In this document: in pieces, positions 10,091 to 19,339 of the stretch
Layout of the letters: each line of letters opens with the position of its first letter
How positions within the stretch are numbered: the stretch's first letter is position 1
Assembly (NCBI GenBank): GCA_964390645.1
Contig: CAYMLL010000005.1
Location: forward strand, 1-64,000
Length of the DNA: 64,000 bases
Direction: 5' to 3'
DNA from: CAYMLL01 sp964390645
GTDB lineage: Bacteria > Planctomycetota > UBA8108
Notes under the pieces: generated by a model
Database searches by the model: none
The model's input: only the letters and a program-made list of their open reading frames with translations
What the model was told of the DNA's origin: nothing
Position numbers and translations under genes: made by a program

Positions 10091-11002
10091 TCAGCTCAGC
10101 ACCGGCGGAAAGGCCTTCTTCGGCCTCCAGCGGGTCTTCGACGCCGGAGCGAGGACCGCGATGAGCCGTCCCTGCGGGTTGTGAGCGGAGACCAGAGGGG
10201 CGCGCAGGGTGACGTCGAGCGTGATCTCGCGGCCGCAGAGGACGGCCTTCGAGCTCTCGTCGTCGAGCTCGATCCTCGGAAGGTCGCGAAGGGTGTCGTC
10301 GAAGGAGCGTGCGACCGTGCTGATCCCTGCGCCGTCGACCGCGTGCCGGACGTCCTCGAGAGTGACGGCGTCCTCGACGCGCCATCCGCCGCTCGCCGTG
10401 CGCACGAGACTCGAGAGGTGGCCGCCGACGCCGAGGGCCGCACCGAGATCGTGAGCGATGCTGCGCATGTAGGTGCCGGCCTGGCAGCGCACGACGATCT
10501 CCAGGTCGGGGGGCTTCCAGCGGATCACCTCGATCGACGATATCTTGACGCGTCGGGTCGGCAGGTCGACCTCCTCGCCGAGGCGAGCGAGCTTGTACGC
10601 CGGGACGCCGTCGCGCTTGACGGCGGAGTACGCGGGCGGCCTCTGGTCGATCTCGCCGAGGAAGGCCTCCAGCGCCTTCTCGACCGTCGCCCGGTCGAGA
10701 CCCGAGGCGTCCTTCCGGGCGACCACCTCACCGTCGGCGTCGTAGGTGTCGGTCTCGACACCGAGGCGCAGCGTGCCACGGTATTCCTTCTCGCCGGGGA
10801 CGAGGTACTCGCAGAGGCGCGTCGCGCGACCGAGACAGACGAGGAGGACGCCGGTGGCGGCGGGGTCGAGCGTGCCCGCGTGGCCGACGCGGCGCTGGCG
10901 CACGATGCCGCGCACCTCGTCGACAACGTCGTGAGATGTCATGCCGCTCGGCTTGTCGATATTGAGCACGCCCTCGTGCGAGTTCTTGTCGCGTCGGCGC
11001 AT
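10091..11002 (-). CDS. truB: tRNA pseudouridine(55) synthase TruB
   Basis: The product has 303 residues, starting at ATG (complement of 11000-11002). The start is fixed by the family N-terminus 'GVLNIDKPSGMTSHDVV'. The TruB catalytic motif 'GHAGTLDPAATGVL' carries catalytic Asp46. 'DQRPPAYSAVKRDGVPAY' and 'CQAGTYMRSIAHDLG' are further TruB signatures. The enzyme converts U55 of the tRNA T-loop to pseudouridine in the cytoplasm. The C-terminal roughly 70 residues match the usual TruB_C/PUA-like extension in length. It stands alone rather than in the frequent infB-rbfA-truB cluster. The open frame runs upstream past 11002, but that part has no similarity to TruB. Confidence 0.95.
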   Translation of the reverse strand: MRRRDKNSHEGVLNIDKPSGMTSHDVVDEVRGIVRQRRVGHAGTLDPAATGVLLVCLGRATRLCEYLVPGEKEYRGTLRLGVETDTYDADGEVVARKDASGLDRATVEKALEAFLGEIDQRPPAYSAVKRDGVPAYKLARLGEEVDLPTRRVKISSIEVIRWKPPDLEIVVRCQAGTYMRSIAHDLGAALGVGGHLSSLVRTASGGWRVEDAVTLEDVRHAVDGAGISTVARSFDDTLRDLPRIELDDESSKAVLCGREITLDVTLRAPLVSAHNPQGRLIAVLAPASKTRWRPKKAFPPVLS

Positions 11003-11385
11003 CGCTTCGGTCGTCGAGAGAGAGTCGGATTGACGGGTCTCGCCAAGCTGTCGATGAAATGTAAATCGCTCGCTCGCAGAACGCCAGCGCGACGATTCTG
11101 TTTTGTGGCAGGGTCGGTCGCCCTTGCCGAGGCGGCTCGGTCGGCAGCCGACGTCTCCGAGGGGAGTCGACAGCGCCGGGTCGGTGAGCGTCTGGTGCTC
11201 GCCACCAGGAAGCGCGGCCCTCTCCACGAGGGAGCGGCGTGGAAGAGTCGACCGTCGCAGACGCGGAGCTGCTGGCAGGCGTCGTACGGGTCTCGGTCGG
11301 GCCATCAGCGTGGGGCCGATTGCCGCGTCCGGAAGGGGTTCGAGATGCGGTCCTCGGGCGGCCGTGATCCGGGAGCGACCTCCGC
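11003..11385. other. 383-bp intergenic region between truB and the RND-hydrolase fusion
   Basis: Both flanking genes are on the minus strand, so this should hold the 3' end of the RND-hydrolase transcript and the truB promoter. I see no convincing -35/-10 pair, hairpin-plus-T-tract, tRNA or small ORF. The stretch around 11059-11065 (minus-strand TTTACATT) is the only AT-rich island near truB. Confidence 0.6.
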
Positions 11386-14300
11386 TCAGCGGTACTTCTC
11401 GAAGAGATCCACCGGCGGCCACGTCTTCACCGCGTTCGCCGCCCGGTGCACCAGCGGATCGATGGTTGCGGCGACGTGGCGGCTGCCTGTCGAGACGCGC
11501 TGGTTGAAGAGAACGGCCCAGCGCAGACCGTCGTGGCGGCGCACCAGGATGGTCGACGTGCCCGGAAGCGAGCCGGTGTGCCAGTGGTTCTCGCCAGGGA
11601 CCTCCGGAAGGGGGCGCACCATCCAGCCGCACGCGTAGAACGCGGGCTTCGGGCCGCCGTCGCGGTCGTGGCCGGCGAGCCCCGCAGGGCGCGCGAACAT
11701 CGTCGCGATCGATGTCTTCCGGAGTACGGCGCAGCGTTCGGGGTCGTCGAAGGCGCACGCGAAGCGCACCAGGTCGACCGCCGAGGCGATCCAGCCGCCG
11801 TGGGCGTCCAGCGACTCGTGATACCAGGCGCCGTAGGGAGTCGCGACCTTCTCGCCGATCTTGCCGACCACCGCGGGTGAGGGCGGACGACCTCGCGCGT
11901 GGTAGGTGACCTCGCGGGGTGCACGCTTCTCGCGCCGAGTCGCGCCGACTCGCATGTCACGGATTCCCAGGGGGGCGAGCACGTGTCTCTTCACGTAGCT
12001 CTCGTAGGGCTCGCCTCCGGCCTTCTCGATCACGCGACCGAGGAGGCAGTAGCCGAAGTTCGAGTACGCGTAGCGGGCGCCGGGGTCGAAGTCCAGCGGT
12101 CGTCCCCACATGCACCGGATGATCTGTTCCGTTCCGGCCGGGGGATCGGCGCCGAGCGCCTCGGCGAACTCCACGGAGCGGAACATCGGGTCGAAGGACA
12201 CGCTCCGATCAAAGCCGCCGGTGTGGCGCAGCAGCTGGCGCACGGTGATGTCACGCAGCCGCGGGTCGACCGTCGCGCCGTCCTCCAGGTGGGGCCGAGG
12301 CTTCAGCAAGCCGTCGATCTTGTCGTCTAGCCGGAGCTTTCCCTGCTCAACGAGCCCGAGTATCGCGACTGCCGTGACGGGCTTCGAGATGCTGGCGATG
12401 CGAAAGAGCGACTTCGGCTCGACAGGGCGCTTCGCGTCGCGGTCTGCCCATCCGTACCCGCGTGCGACGACCAGCTTGCCGTCGCGCACGACCGCCAGGG
12501 CGGCTCCAGGAACCTCGTGCTCCTCGAGGAACGACGTCATCAGCCTGTCGAAGCTCTCGAGCCCGTCGGGGCAATCCCCGGATTTCGGCAGCTCGGCCAT
12601 CGCCGAGGATGTGGGTACGAGCGCGAGCATCATGACGATCGCGGCGGTGATCGTCCTCTTGACGCCGTGAAAGCGCAGCAGCCCGACCGCGCCCATCGCG
12701 GGGACCAGGAGCACGTCGGCGAGCAGCGCGACGACGAGGACCAGCGGCAGCAGCGTGCCGAGGATGCGCAGGCTGAAGTAGTCGCTTGCCGTGAAGGGGA
12801 GGAAGCCGACGGTGAGGATGATCGTCGTGATGACGATACCCCTGCCGGCGAAGTCGAAGGTCCGGAGCAGCGCCGTCGTTCGATCGGGCTCTCGACGGGC
12901 CTCGATTCGATAACGGACGAGGAAGTGGATCGTGTCGTCGACGCCGATGCCGATCGCGAGCATGGCGACGAGGAAGGTGTCGGAGTCGACGTGATCCCAC
13001 CAGAACCCGACGTGGCCGCCGAGCGCGAGCAACGGTAGCAGGTTCGGGACCATCGAGAAGAGCCCGACGCGGATCGAGCGAAGCGCGAGGATCATCAGGA
13101 CCGCGATGGTGAGGAAGGAAGCGATCAATCCACGCCGCTGACCTTCGACGATGTTGTCGAGCCAGCCGCCGATCAGGAACGACATGCCGGTCGCCTCGGC
13201 GGAGCCTTCATCCTGGATCTTCTCGCTGGCGATCGCCAGCCCCTCGAGGCCGGTTCGATGGGTCTGTCGCAGTCCCTCGTCGTTCACTCGTGCGAGCATG
13301 CGGACGGTCTGGCGGTTCTCGTCGATGAACATCTCGAGAGCGCCCGCGTCGAAGATCTCGAGCGCCGTGAGGTGCTGCTCGATGTCCTGGCGCTCCCTCG
13401 GCGTCGACGGCTCGCCGCTGTCGCCTTCGGTGACGCGCGCCTCGACCTCACGGACGAGCGCGACGGGTGAGATGACGACGTCGACGGTGTCCATCGCCTC
13501 GATACCGTCGTGAATCTCCGCCAGACGTTCGAAGACTCCGGGATCGAGGACGTCGCCTCGGTCGTTGGTGTCGATGTAGAGATCGACGACGTTCGTGCCG
13601 GCGAATCGTTCGTCGAACCATTCGCCGTCCCGGCGCACCCGGTTGTGCTCGTCGAGTCGCCGGCTGAGCCGGTTCTCGACCTCGATCCGGGTGATCCCGA
13701 ACACCGATGCGACCAGGAGGATCGCGAACGCCGCGATGACCAGGCGTGGCCGGGTCGTGCTGATACGGGCGCAGATTGCCAGGAAGCGGTCGATGATGCT
13801 CTGGCTGTGCGAGGCGATTCCCGTTCGCCACGGTCTCGGTCGGGGCATCAGGGAGAACAGGATCGGTACGAGCGTCAGTGCGACGAGGAGAGCGATCCCG
13901 ACGCCGAGGCCGAGAACTAGCCCGAGCTGTCGGAAGACCGGAGTCGGCACCAGCGAGAGGCAGACGAAGCCGACGAAAGTCGTCATCGACGTGAACACGC
14001 ACGCGGCGCCGACGTCCGTCGCGCTCGCCAGGATGGCGCTGCGCCGGTCCGTGCCGTCCGCGGAGAGCTCGATCAGATAGGCGCTCGAGAGGTGAATGAC
14101 GTCGGAGAAGGAGATGATCAGCACGACCGCGGGCACCGCCGCCATGAGGATGTTGACCTCGGGATCGATCCAGACCGCGATGCCCATCGTCCACGTGACT
14201 CCGACGATGGCCACTGCCGCCGAGACCGCGACGGGCCAGAGTCGACGGAAGATGACGAAGACGGTCAGCGCCAGAAGCACGCAGACGATCGGGAAGAGCC

Positions 14301-14949
14301 GACGCAGGTTGAAATGCGTCTGCGCCATCATCTCGGAGACGACGGGGACGGACCCGGTACGGTGGATGCGATCGGCGTCGTATCCTGCCTCGACGAATGC
14401 GGAGAGCACCCCGTCGACGAGCTCGATGTTGTTTTCGACTGGACGCGCCGACGGATCTGCGAGCGTCAGTATGACCGCTCCGTGTCGACCGTCGTTGGAG
14501 ATGACCGTGCCGCGGGCGATATCGTCGCCGAGCAGCTCGTCGAGCGTCTCCTCCTTCAGGAGCGGATCGCTCGCCATGCCCTCGATGAACGACTCGACGA
14601 AGTCTTCGTCGCCCGTGAGGAAGATCCGCCGCGTGTCCAGGATGCTCTGTGCGCGGTCGATGGAGGGTATCGACTCGAGCCTGGAGACGACTCGTTGCAG
14701 CCGTCGAAGGCTCTCCGCGGAGAGCACGTCGCCGTCCTCGTATCCGACGACGAGGAGCTCGTCGCTGCCGAATTCGTGGACGCGCTCGGAGTAGTCCCGG
14801 TAAGCGGGCGAGTCACCGAGGAAGAGCTTGCCGATCGATGACGCGACCACGGCCTGGCGCAGACTCAGCCCGCTGACGGCGGTGACGAGCACCAGCGCGG
14901 TGAGGATCAGAAAGCGGTGACGAAGGACGAATCGGACGTAGGCGAGCAT
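11386..14949 (-). CDS. RND/MMPL-type exporter fused to a class C beta-lactamase-like serine hydrolase
   Basis: A single 1187-residue frame runs from ATG 14949. Residues 1 to about 757 form an RND-superfamily transporter of the MMPL/HAE3 kind: an N-terminal helix, a large extracytoplasmic loop, a first helix bundle with 'SFSDVIHLSSAY', a second loop, and a second bundle with the acidic pair in 'IGVDDTIHFLVRY'. After the expected last helix an additional hydrophobic segment (about residues 760-782, ending 'PTSSAMA') looks like a former signal peptide. Residues 790-1187 are a serine hydrolase of the class C beta-lactamase/esterase family: S853-I-S-K856, Y962-S-N964 and 'HTG' in place of KTG. The extra helix would put the hydrolase in the periplasm. 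The substrate is unknown. A merged pair of adjacent genes is possible, but no start codon exists at the junction (GTC). Confidence 0.85.
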   Translation of the reverse strand: MLAYVRFVLRHRFLILTALVLVTAVSGLSLRQAVVASSIGKLFLGDSPAYRDYSERVHEFGSDELLVVGYEDGDVLSAESLRRLQRVVSRLESIPSIDRAQSILDTRRIFLTGDEDFVESFIEGMASDPLLKEETLDELLGDDIARGTVISNDGRHGAVILTLADPSARPVENNIELVDGVLSAFVEAGYDADRIHRTGSVPVVSEMMAQTHFNLRRLFPIVCVLLALTVFVIFRRLWPVAVSAAVAIVGVTWTMGIAVWIDPEVNILMAAVPAVVLIISFSDVIHLSSAYLIELSADGTDRRSAILASATDVGAACVFTSMTTFVGFVCLSLVPTPVFRQLGLVLGLGVGIALLVALTLVPILFSLMPRPRPWRTGIASHSQSIIDRFLAICARISTTRPRLVIAAFAILLVASVFGITRIEVENRLSRRLDEHNRVRRDGEWFDERFAGTNVVDLYIDTNDRGDVLDPGVFERLAEIHDGIEAMDTVDVVISPVALVREVEARVTEGDSGEPSTPRERQDIEQHLTALEIFDAGALEMFIDENRQTVRMLARVNDEGLRQTHRTGLEGLAIASEKIQDEGSAEATGMSFLIGGWLDNIVEGQRRGLIASFLTIAVLMILALRSIRVGLFSMVPNLLPLLALGGHVGFWWDHVDSDTFLVAMLAIGIGVDDTIHFLVRYRIEARREPDRTTALLRTFDFAGRGIVITTIILTVGFLPFTASDYFSLRILGTLLPLVLVVALLADVLLVPAMGAVGLLRFHGVKRTITAAIVMMLALVPTSSAMAELPKSGDCPDGLESFDRLMTSFLEEHEVPGAALAVVRDGKLVVARGYGWADRDAKRPVEPKSLFRIASISKPVTAVAILGLVEQGKLRLDDKIDGLLKPRPHLEDGATVDPRLRDITVRQLLRHTGGFDRSVSFDPMFRSVEFAEALGADPPAGTEQIIRCMWGRPLDFDPGARYAYSNFGYCLLGRVIEKAGGEPYESYVKRHVLAPLGIRDMRVGATRREKRAPREVTYHARGRPPSPAVVGKIGEKVATPYGAWYHESLDAHGGWIASAVDLVRFACAFDDPERCAVLRKTSIATMFARPAGLAGHDRDGGPKPAFYACGWMVRPLPEVPGENHWHTGSLPGTSTILVRRHDGLRWAVLFNQRVSTGSRHVAATIDPLVHRAANAVKTWPPVDLFEKYR

Positions 14950-15040
14950 GGGGGTCCGGGAGGCCGACCGGCGATCGAGCTCGCGGGGTGTCTCCGGGGG
15001 AGCTCGGGGGCTTCACCCTGACACCGGACCGCGGTGGGGA

Positions 15041-18000
15041 TCACCGGGGAGTGGAGGGCGACGCTGGTGCGTCCCCCGTCTTGTGATTCGCAGCGGGTTC
15101 GTCGCTGACAGGCACGAAGCCCATCGAGGTCTGGAACGCGTGCGTGCACGAGCATCCCGCGCCGCTCTCGGGAGCCAGCAGCATGCCGCCCGCGGGAATC
15201 TGTCCGAGCCAGCAGCTACCGCGGACACCGACGAACTCGGTGCGCTTGTCGCTCTCGAGGTCGAGCATCCCGTGGTATTCGATGCGGTGGAAGATCGCTC
15301 TCGCCGAGGCGGCCATGGTGCCACAGCCGTGGTAGTCGAAGGGGTCGATCTTGACGACCTTGCCGCTGCGCAGGTCGTAGGTGTGCTTGTTGAGGTAGAC
15401 CCGCTCGCCGACGATGACCGGGTGCATCAGGTGGCCGCTGTGGTGTGTCTTCCTGGCGCTCGAGTGATGTTCCCAGCGCAGCTTCCGGTCCTTCGTGTCG
15501 AAAGCCCAGGTGTGGAACTTCTTGTTCTTGTCGCTGCCCGTGACCAGCAGCGTGTCGCCTCGATGTGACATGTAGGTCATGTGCTGGCACTTGCCGAGAT
15601 CGAACGGCATCTCCCAGAGAACGCTGCCACTGTCGACGTGAAGCGCGACGATGTGGTGGTTCTTGTCGATCTCCGTGGTGAGGCGGCCACTCGTCGCATC
15701 GCGCGCGGCCGGATCACGCCCCTCGACGAAGTAGACGACGCCGTCCGAGATCGTGATCGTCGAGTTGATGATCGCGCCGTTCTCGTACGACCACTTCTCG
15801 GCGCCGCTCCTCGGGTCGCGTGCGAAGACCCGGTCGCTCGTCACCTTGGCGGTGGCCTCGGGCTTGAAGTCCTCGTACCACTCGCCGTTGTCCCCGAGGT
15901 AGTTGCCACCGCGAATCGTCGCGCTTCCGATCAGCATGTCGCCCGTGACCGAGAGGTAGCCCCACTCGTACTCGCGATTCTCTCCGGTCTTGGCGACGCT
16001 CTGGTTGATGACGCGCTTGCCGGTCTGTCCGTCGAATCCGACGCAACGATCGCCGACGGCGACGAAGACGAGGTCGTCCGTCGCCACCATGTTCGAGCTC
16101 GAGCGGGGCAAGTTCGCACGCCGCATCGTCGGGATCTGCCGGCTCCAGAGGACGGTTCCGTTGTACGCGTCGAGTCCGAAGAGGACGCGGTCACCCTGGA
16201 CGTAGAGTCGACCGTTCGCCGACACCGGAGCCGGGTTGCGCGGCCCGCGGTCGGGCATCGGGCGAGGGCCGGGGCGACCGAACCATGCGACGCGGAGCTT
16301 GCCTCCGACCAGCAGGTCGTCGCTCGAGGACGAGTTGTCCGCCCCGGCGTACTGGTGCGTCCAGTCGCGGGCGCCTTCGAGCGGAGCGCGGCGGTGGATC
16401 CAGGCGCAGCCGCTGTCGTCGGTGGAGTGGCGTGTCTCGCCGCCCGCGGCGCCGGTGGCGAGGAGCCAGTCGTCGAAGACCTTGCGTGGTGGCGGGGCGC
16501 GATCCCCTTCGTGCCACGCCGCGAGGTGGATGAGGCCGCCACACGGCCTGAGCACACGGTAGACCTCGCGGGCGTTCAGCGGCAGACCGCCGCCGTGCAG
16601 CATGCCGTCGCTGACGATGACGTTGGCGAGATACTCGCCGTACGGAAGCTCGGAGCCGCTCTGCTGGTGGACCGTGACCCGGGACCCGTAGACCCCGGCC
16701 GCCTCGAGGTTGCGCCGGGCGTGTTCGACGTGGGCGGCATCACGCTCGACGGCGATGATCCGCCAGTCGGTGAGGCGCGCGAGCCAGTAGGCGAGCCGGC
16801 CCTCGCGCGCATCGAGGACGAGGCAGTAGCCCCTGGTGGTCGTGCCGGCGTCGGCGACGATGCGCCTCGCCGTGCGTTCGTAGAGAGCGTCGAAGCGGTC
16901 GCTCGGCCGGGGCCAGTCGCCGATCTCGACGCGTCTCGGCACGTAGTTGAACGTCGAGTCGAACGCGTAGGTCGGCGTCGTGAGCTCGCGTCCGTCCTCG
17001 AGCTTGCCGCGGACCCGGTAGCGATAGACCGTGTCCCGGGCGATGGACGGGACGACGACCTCGTGGCGTGTCTTCGGGACCGTGTCTCCGAATCGCGCCA
17101 CCGTGTCGTCGCCCTGGCCGATCTCGAGAATCGTCGCCGTCGGAGCGTCGGTGTCCCAGGTGAATCGCACCGAGTCGCTGGTGACGAACTCCGTGAACGG
17201 GCCGTGGACGGTCGAGACGACGACCTCCGGTGCGCCAGCCTTCGGGTCGCCAGCCTTCGGGTCGCCAGCCGCCGGCGCCGGGATCTTCGGGTCGGTGGCC
17301 TCCGGAGCTCCGGGCTTTGCGGTCGGCTCGGTGGCTGGCGTCGCCGCGGGCTCNNNNNNNNNNGGGTTGGGGTTGGTATGGTTGTAGGGCCCGCGGGGGG
17401 TGGGTGGCCTCGGGAGCTCGGGGCTTTGGGGTCGGCGGGGTGGGTGGCGTCGCCGCGGGCTCGGACGCTCCGGCGTTCTTCGCGGTGGAAGGGAAGAAGC
17501 AGTGGACCCTTCCCTCATCGGTCGACACGAGCAGCCGGCCGCCGGCGACCACGAGGCCGTACGCGTCGCCGTCGACCTCGCCGCTCCAGACGCGTTCGCC
17601 GCTCGCGGCGTCGATCGCGACGACGCGGTCACGTCCTCCGAGAAAGACCGTCGCGCCGGCGAGGATCATCGCGAAGGGGTGCTCGTGTGCGACGCGCCAG
17701 TGGAAGCAGCTCTTCATCCCCCCGGTCAGGCGGTCGATGTCCAGGTGGACGACGCCGAGCTCCTCGCGAAGCGAGGCCTTCTCGGTGTCGATCGCCGCGA
17801 GGCGCTCGTCGAGACGCTCGATGGACACGGCCGGTGGCTTCGGGCTCGGGTCGGCGGGCTTCTGTGCCGTGGGCTCGCGGGCGGGGCCCGGATCGCCGTT
17901 CGCGTCCGCGTTGCCGTCCCCGCCCGTGTCGCCGTCCTCGCCTTCGTTCTCCCGCTCGTTCCGGGCCTTCGCCTCGGCAGCCTTCCGGGCCGCCTCCTCG

Positions 18001-19248
18001 GCGATCTGCGCCATCGTCTTCAGCTTCAGCAGCTTCTTGGCCGCCTCGTCGAGCTTCTTCAGCCTCTCACCGACCTCGCTCTTGCGGCGTTGCCGATCGC
18101 GGCGCTGTCCGGCCAGCCCCAGGTAGCGGCCGCGGTCGAGCGCGGTGACGTCGGCGTCCGTCGCCAGGTAGGACGCCTTCGGCGTGACGATCATGTGGTT
18201 GCCCTTGAAGCTGGCGAGCTGGTCCTTCTGTCCGGGGCGGTGAAGGCTGATCTCGCCGGTCTTGCCGGGACCGTAGATCAGCGTGTCGCCGGTGATCAGC
18301 GCGTAGGTGCCGCCGCCGCCTCCCGCGACGCGGTAGAGCCGCTTGCCGGTGCGACGGTCGAAGACGACGGGGCGGTCGCGGGCAGTCGTCACGTAGAGTC
18401 GGGTCGGTGATCCGAGCAGGTAGCCCTGCGCCGGGAGGTCTCTCATCTGCCGGTTCCAGCGCGGCTCGCCGGTGCGCGCGTCGTACGCGGCGAGGTGGAC
18501 GCCTTCCCACGGGAAGACGCCGGCGCAGCAGTAGGCTTCCCCGTCGATGACGACGACGCCGGTGCGCACGGGCCAGAGCGAGATGACTCGACCGTTCCCC
18601 GGCACGCGGAGATCGCGTGGACCCGGGCGCTGCTTCCAGACGAGCCGCCCGTCGCTCGCTCGCAGGCAGTAGACGTGGCCGTCGTCCGATCCGGCGTAGA
18701 CGAGGTCCCCGGCGACGGTCGGCGCGAAGCGCACCGGACCCTCGGTGGTGAAGCTCCACCGCAGGTCGCCACTCTTCGCGTCGAGGCAGCGGATGCGGTC
18801 GTCGACGGAGGAGGCGATGTAGACGGCATCGTCGGCCGCGACGACGCCGAGCGCACGGTCAAAGGTCATGCGGTCCTTGAGACCGCGGATCTTGTGCCAG
18901 CCGTCCCACTTCGCGGGGCCGGGCCAGGCGAGTTGCGGGGCGGAGTGCGACGTCCAGGTCCACTCCAGTGCGAGGGGCAGCGCCGGCGACTCTTCGGTGA
19001 CCGCGGTGCGAGCGCTGTCTCGTCCGTAGGTCGGCCAGTCGTCGGCGCGCGCCGACGTCGGCGGGCGTGGTATGAAGCTCGGGCGTGCGCGGCGCGGGNN
19101 NNNNNNNNGGGTTTTTTGGGGTGCGGGGGGTGCTTGGGTTGTGTGGGCGTTTGGGGGGCCTGTGGGGGGCGCGCGCCGAGGTCGCCGTGAGTGGTATGAA
19201 GATCGCGAGTGCGAGGAGCGGCCGTGTGGGCTTGCGGGCGGTTTGCAT
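15041..19248 (-). CDS. Secreted PQQ-type beta-propeller / SAM methyltransferase-like / beta-propeller chimera (two false gaps)
   Basis: I infer one gene from ATG (complement of 19246-19248), which begins a signal peptide (LLALAIFIPLTATSARA), to TGA at 15041-15043. The first part after the signal is a PQQ-like propeller ('DDWPTYGRDSARTAV', 'VYIASSVDDRIRCLDAKSGD', 'VYAGSDDGHVYCLRASDG'). A coiled, charged Lys/Glu/Ala segment follows, then 'VVAIDAASGERVW' and a Pro/Ala-rich linker of EPAATP/APEATDPK type. Next comes a Rossmann methyltransferase-like block ('CLVLDAREGRLAYWLA', 'IIAVERDAAHVEHARRNLE', 'VIVSDGMLHGG'), then a second propeller with 'LFGLDAYNGTVLWSRQIP' and 'HMTYMSHRGDTLLVTG'. The frame is broken by N10 runs at 17354 and 19099, where one flank repeats the other with errors; merging the copies restores one frame. 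Propellers bind ligands or organise complexes; the reaction is unknown. Confidence 0.75.
17354..17463. other. False gap: N10 plus error-filled duplicate
   Basis: Ns occupy 17354-17363. Sequence 17364-17463 repeats about 17260-17353 with many substitutions towards G: both end in gtcgccgcgggctc and share a 'ctcggggctttggggtcgg' versus 'ctccgggctttgcggtcgg' stretch. Collapsing the copies joins SEPAATP to ATEPTAKPGAPEATDPK in one frame. Confidence 0.85.
19049..19180. other. False gap: N10 with near-duplicate flanks
   Basis: Ns occupy 19099-19108. Sequence 19049-19098 is a corrupted copy of the region around 19171-19230: both contain 'gtggtatgaag' and the minus-strand peptide TSARA. Bases 19109-19165 contain almost no A and are mostly G and T. 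Collapsing the copies joins the signal peptide ...TATSARA directly to DDWPTYGRD. Confidence 0.8.
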
Positions 19249-19327
19249 ACCGGATGGAACCTGTCTGCGTTGCTCTTGCGACCGCTCAAAGGTACCACGA
19301 AAGACGCGCCCGGGCGGAGCTTTCTGG

Positions 19328-19333
19328 TAGGAT
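19328..19333 (+). promoter_or_regulatory. -10-like hexamer (TAGGAT) for cca
   Basis: TAGGAT ends 6 nt before the ATG at 19340 and there is no Shine-Dalgarno sequence between them, so the mRNA may be leaderless. I see no good -35 box. Confidence 0.35.
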
Positions 19334-19339
19334 CGCGCC

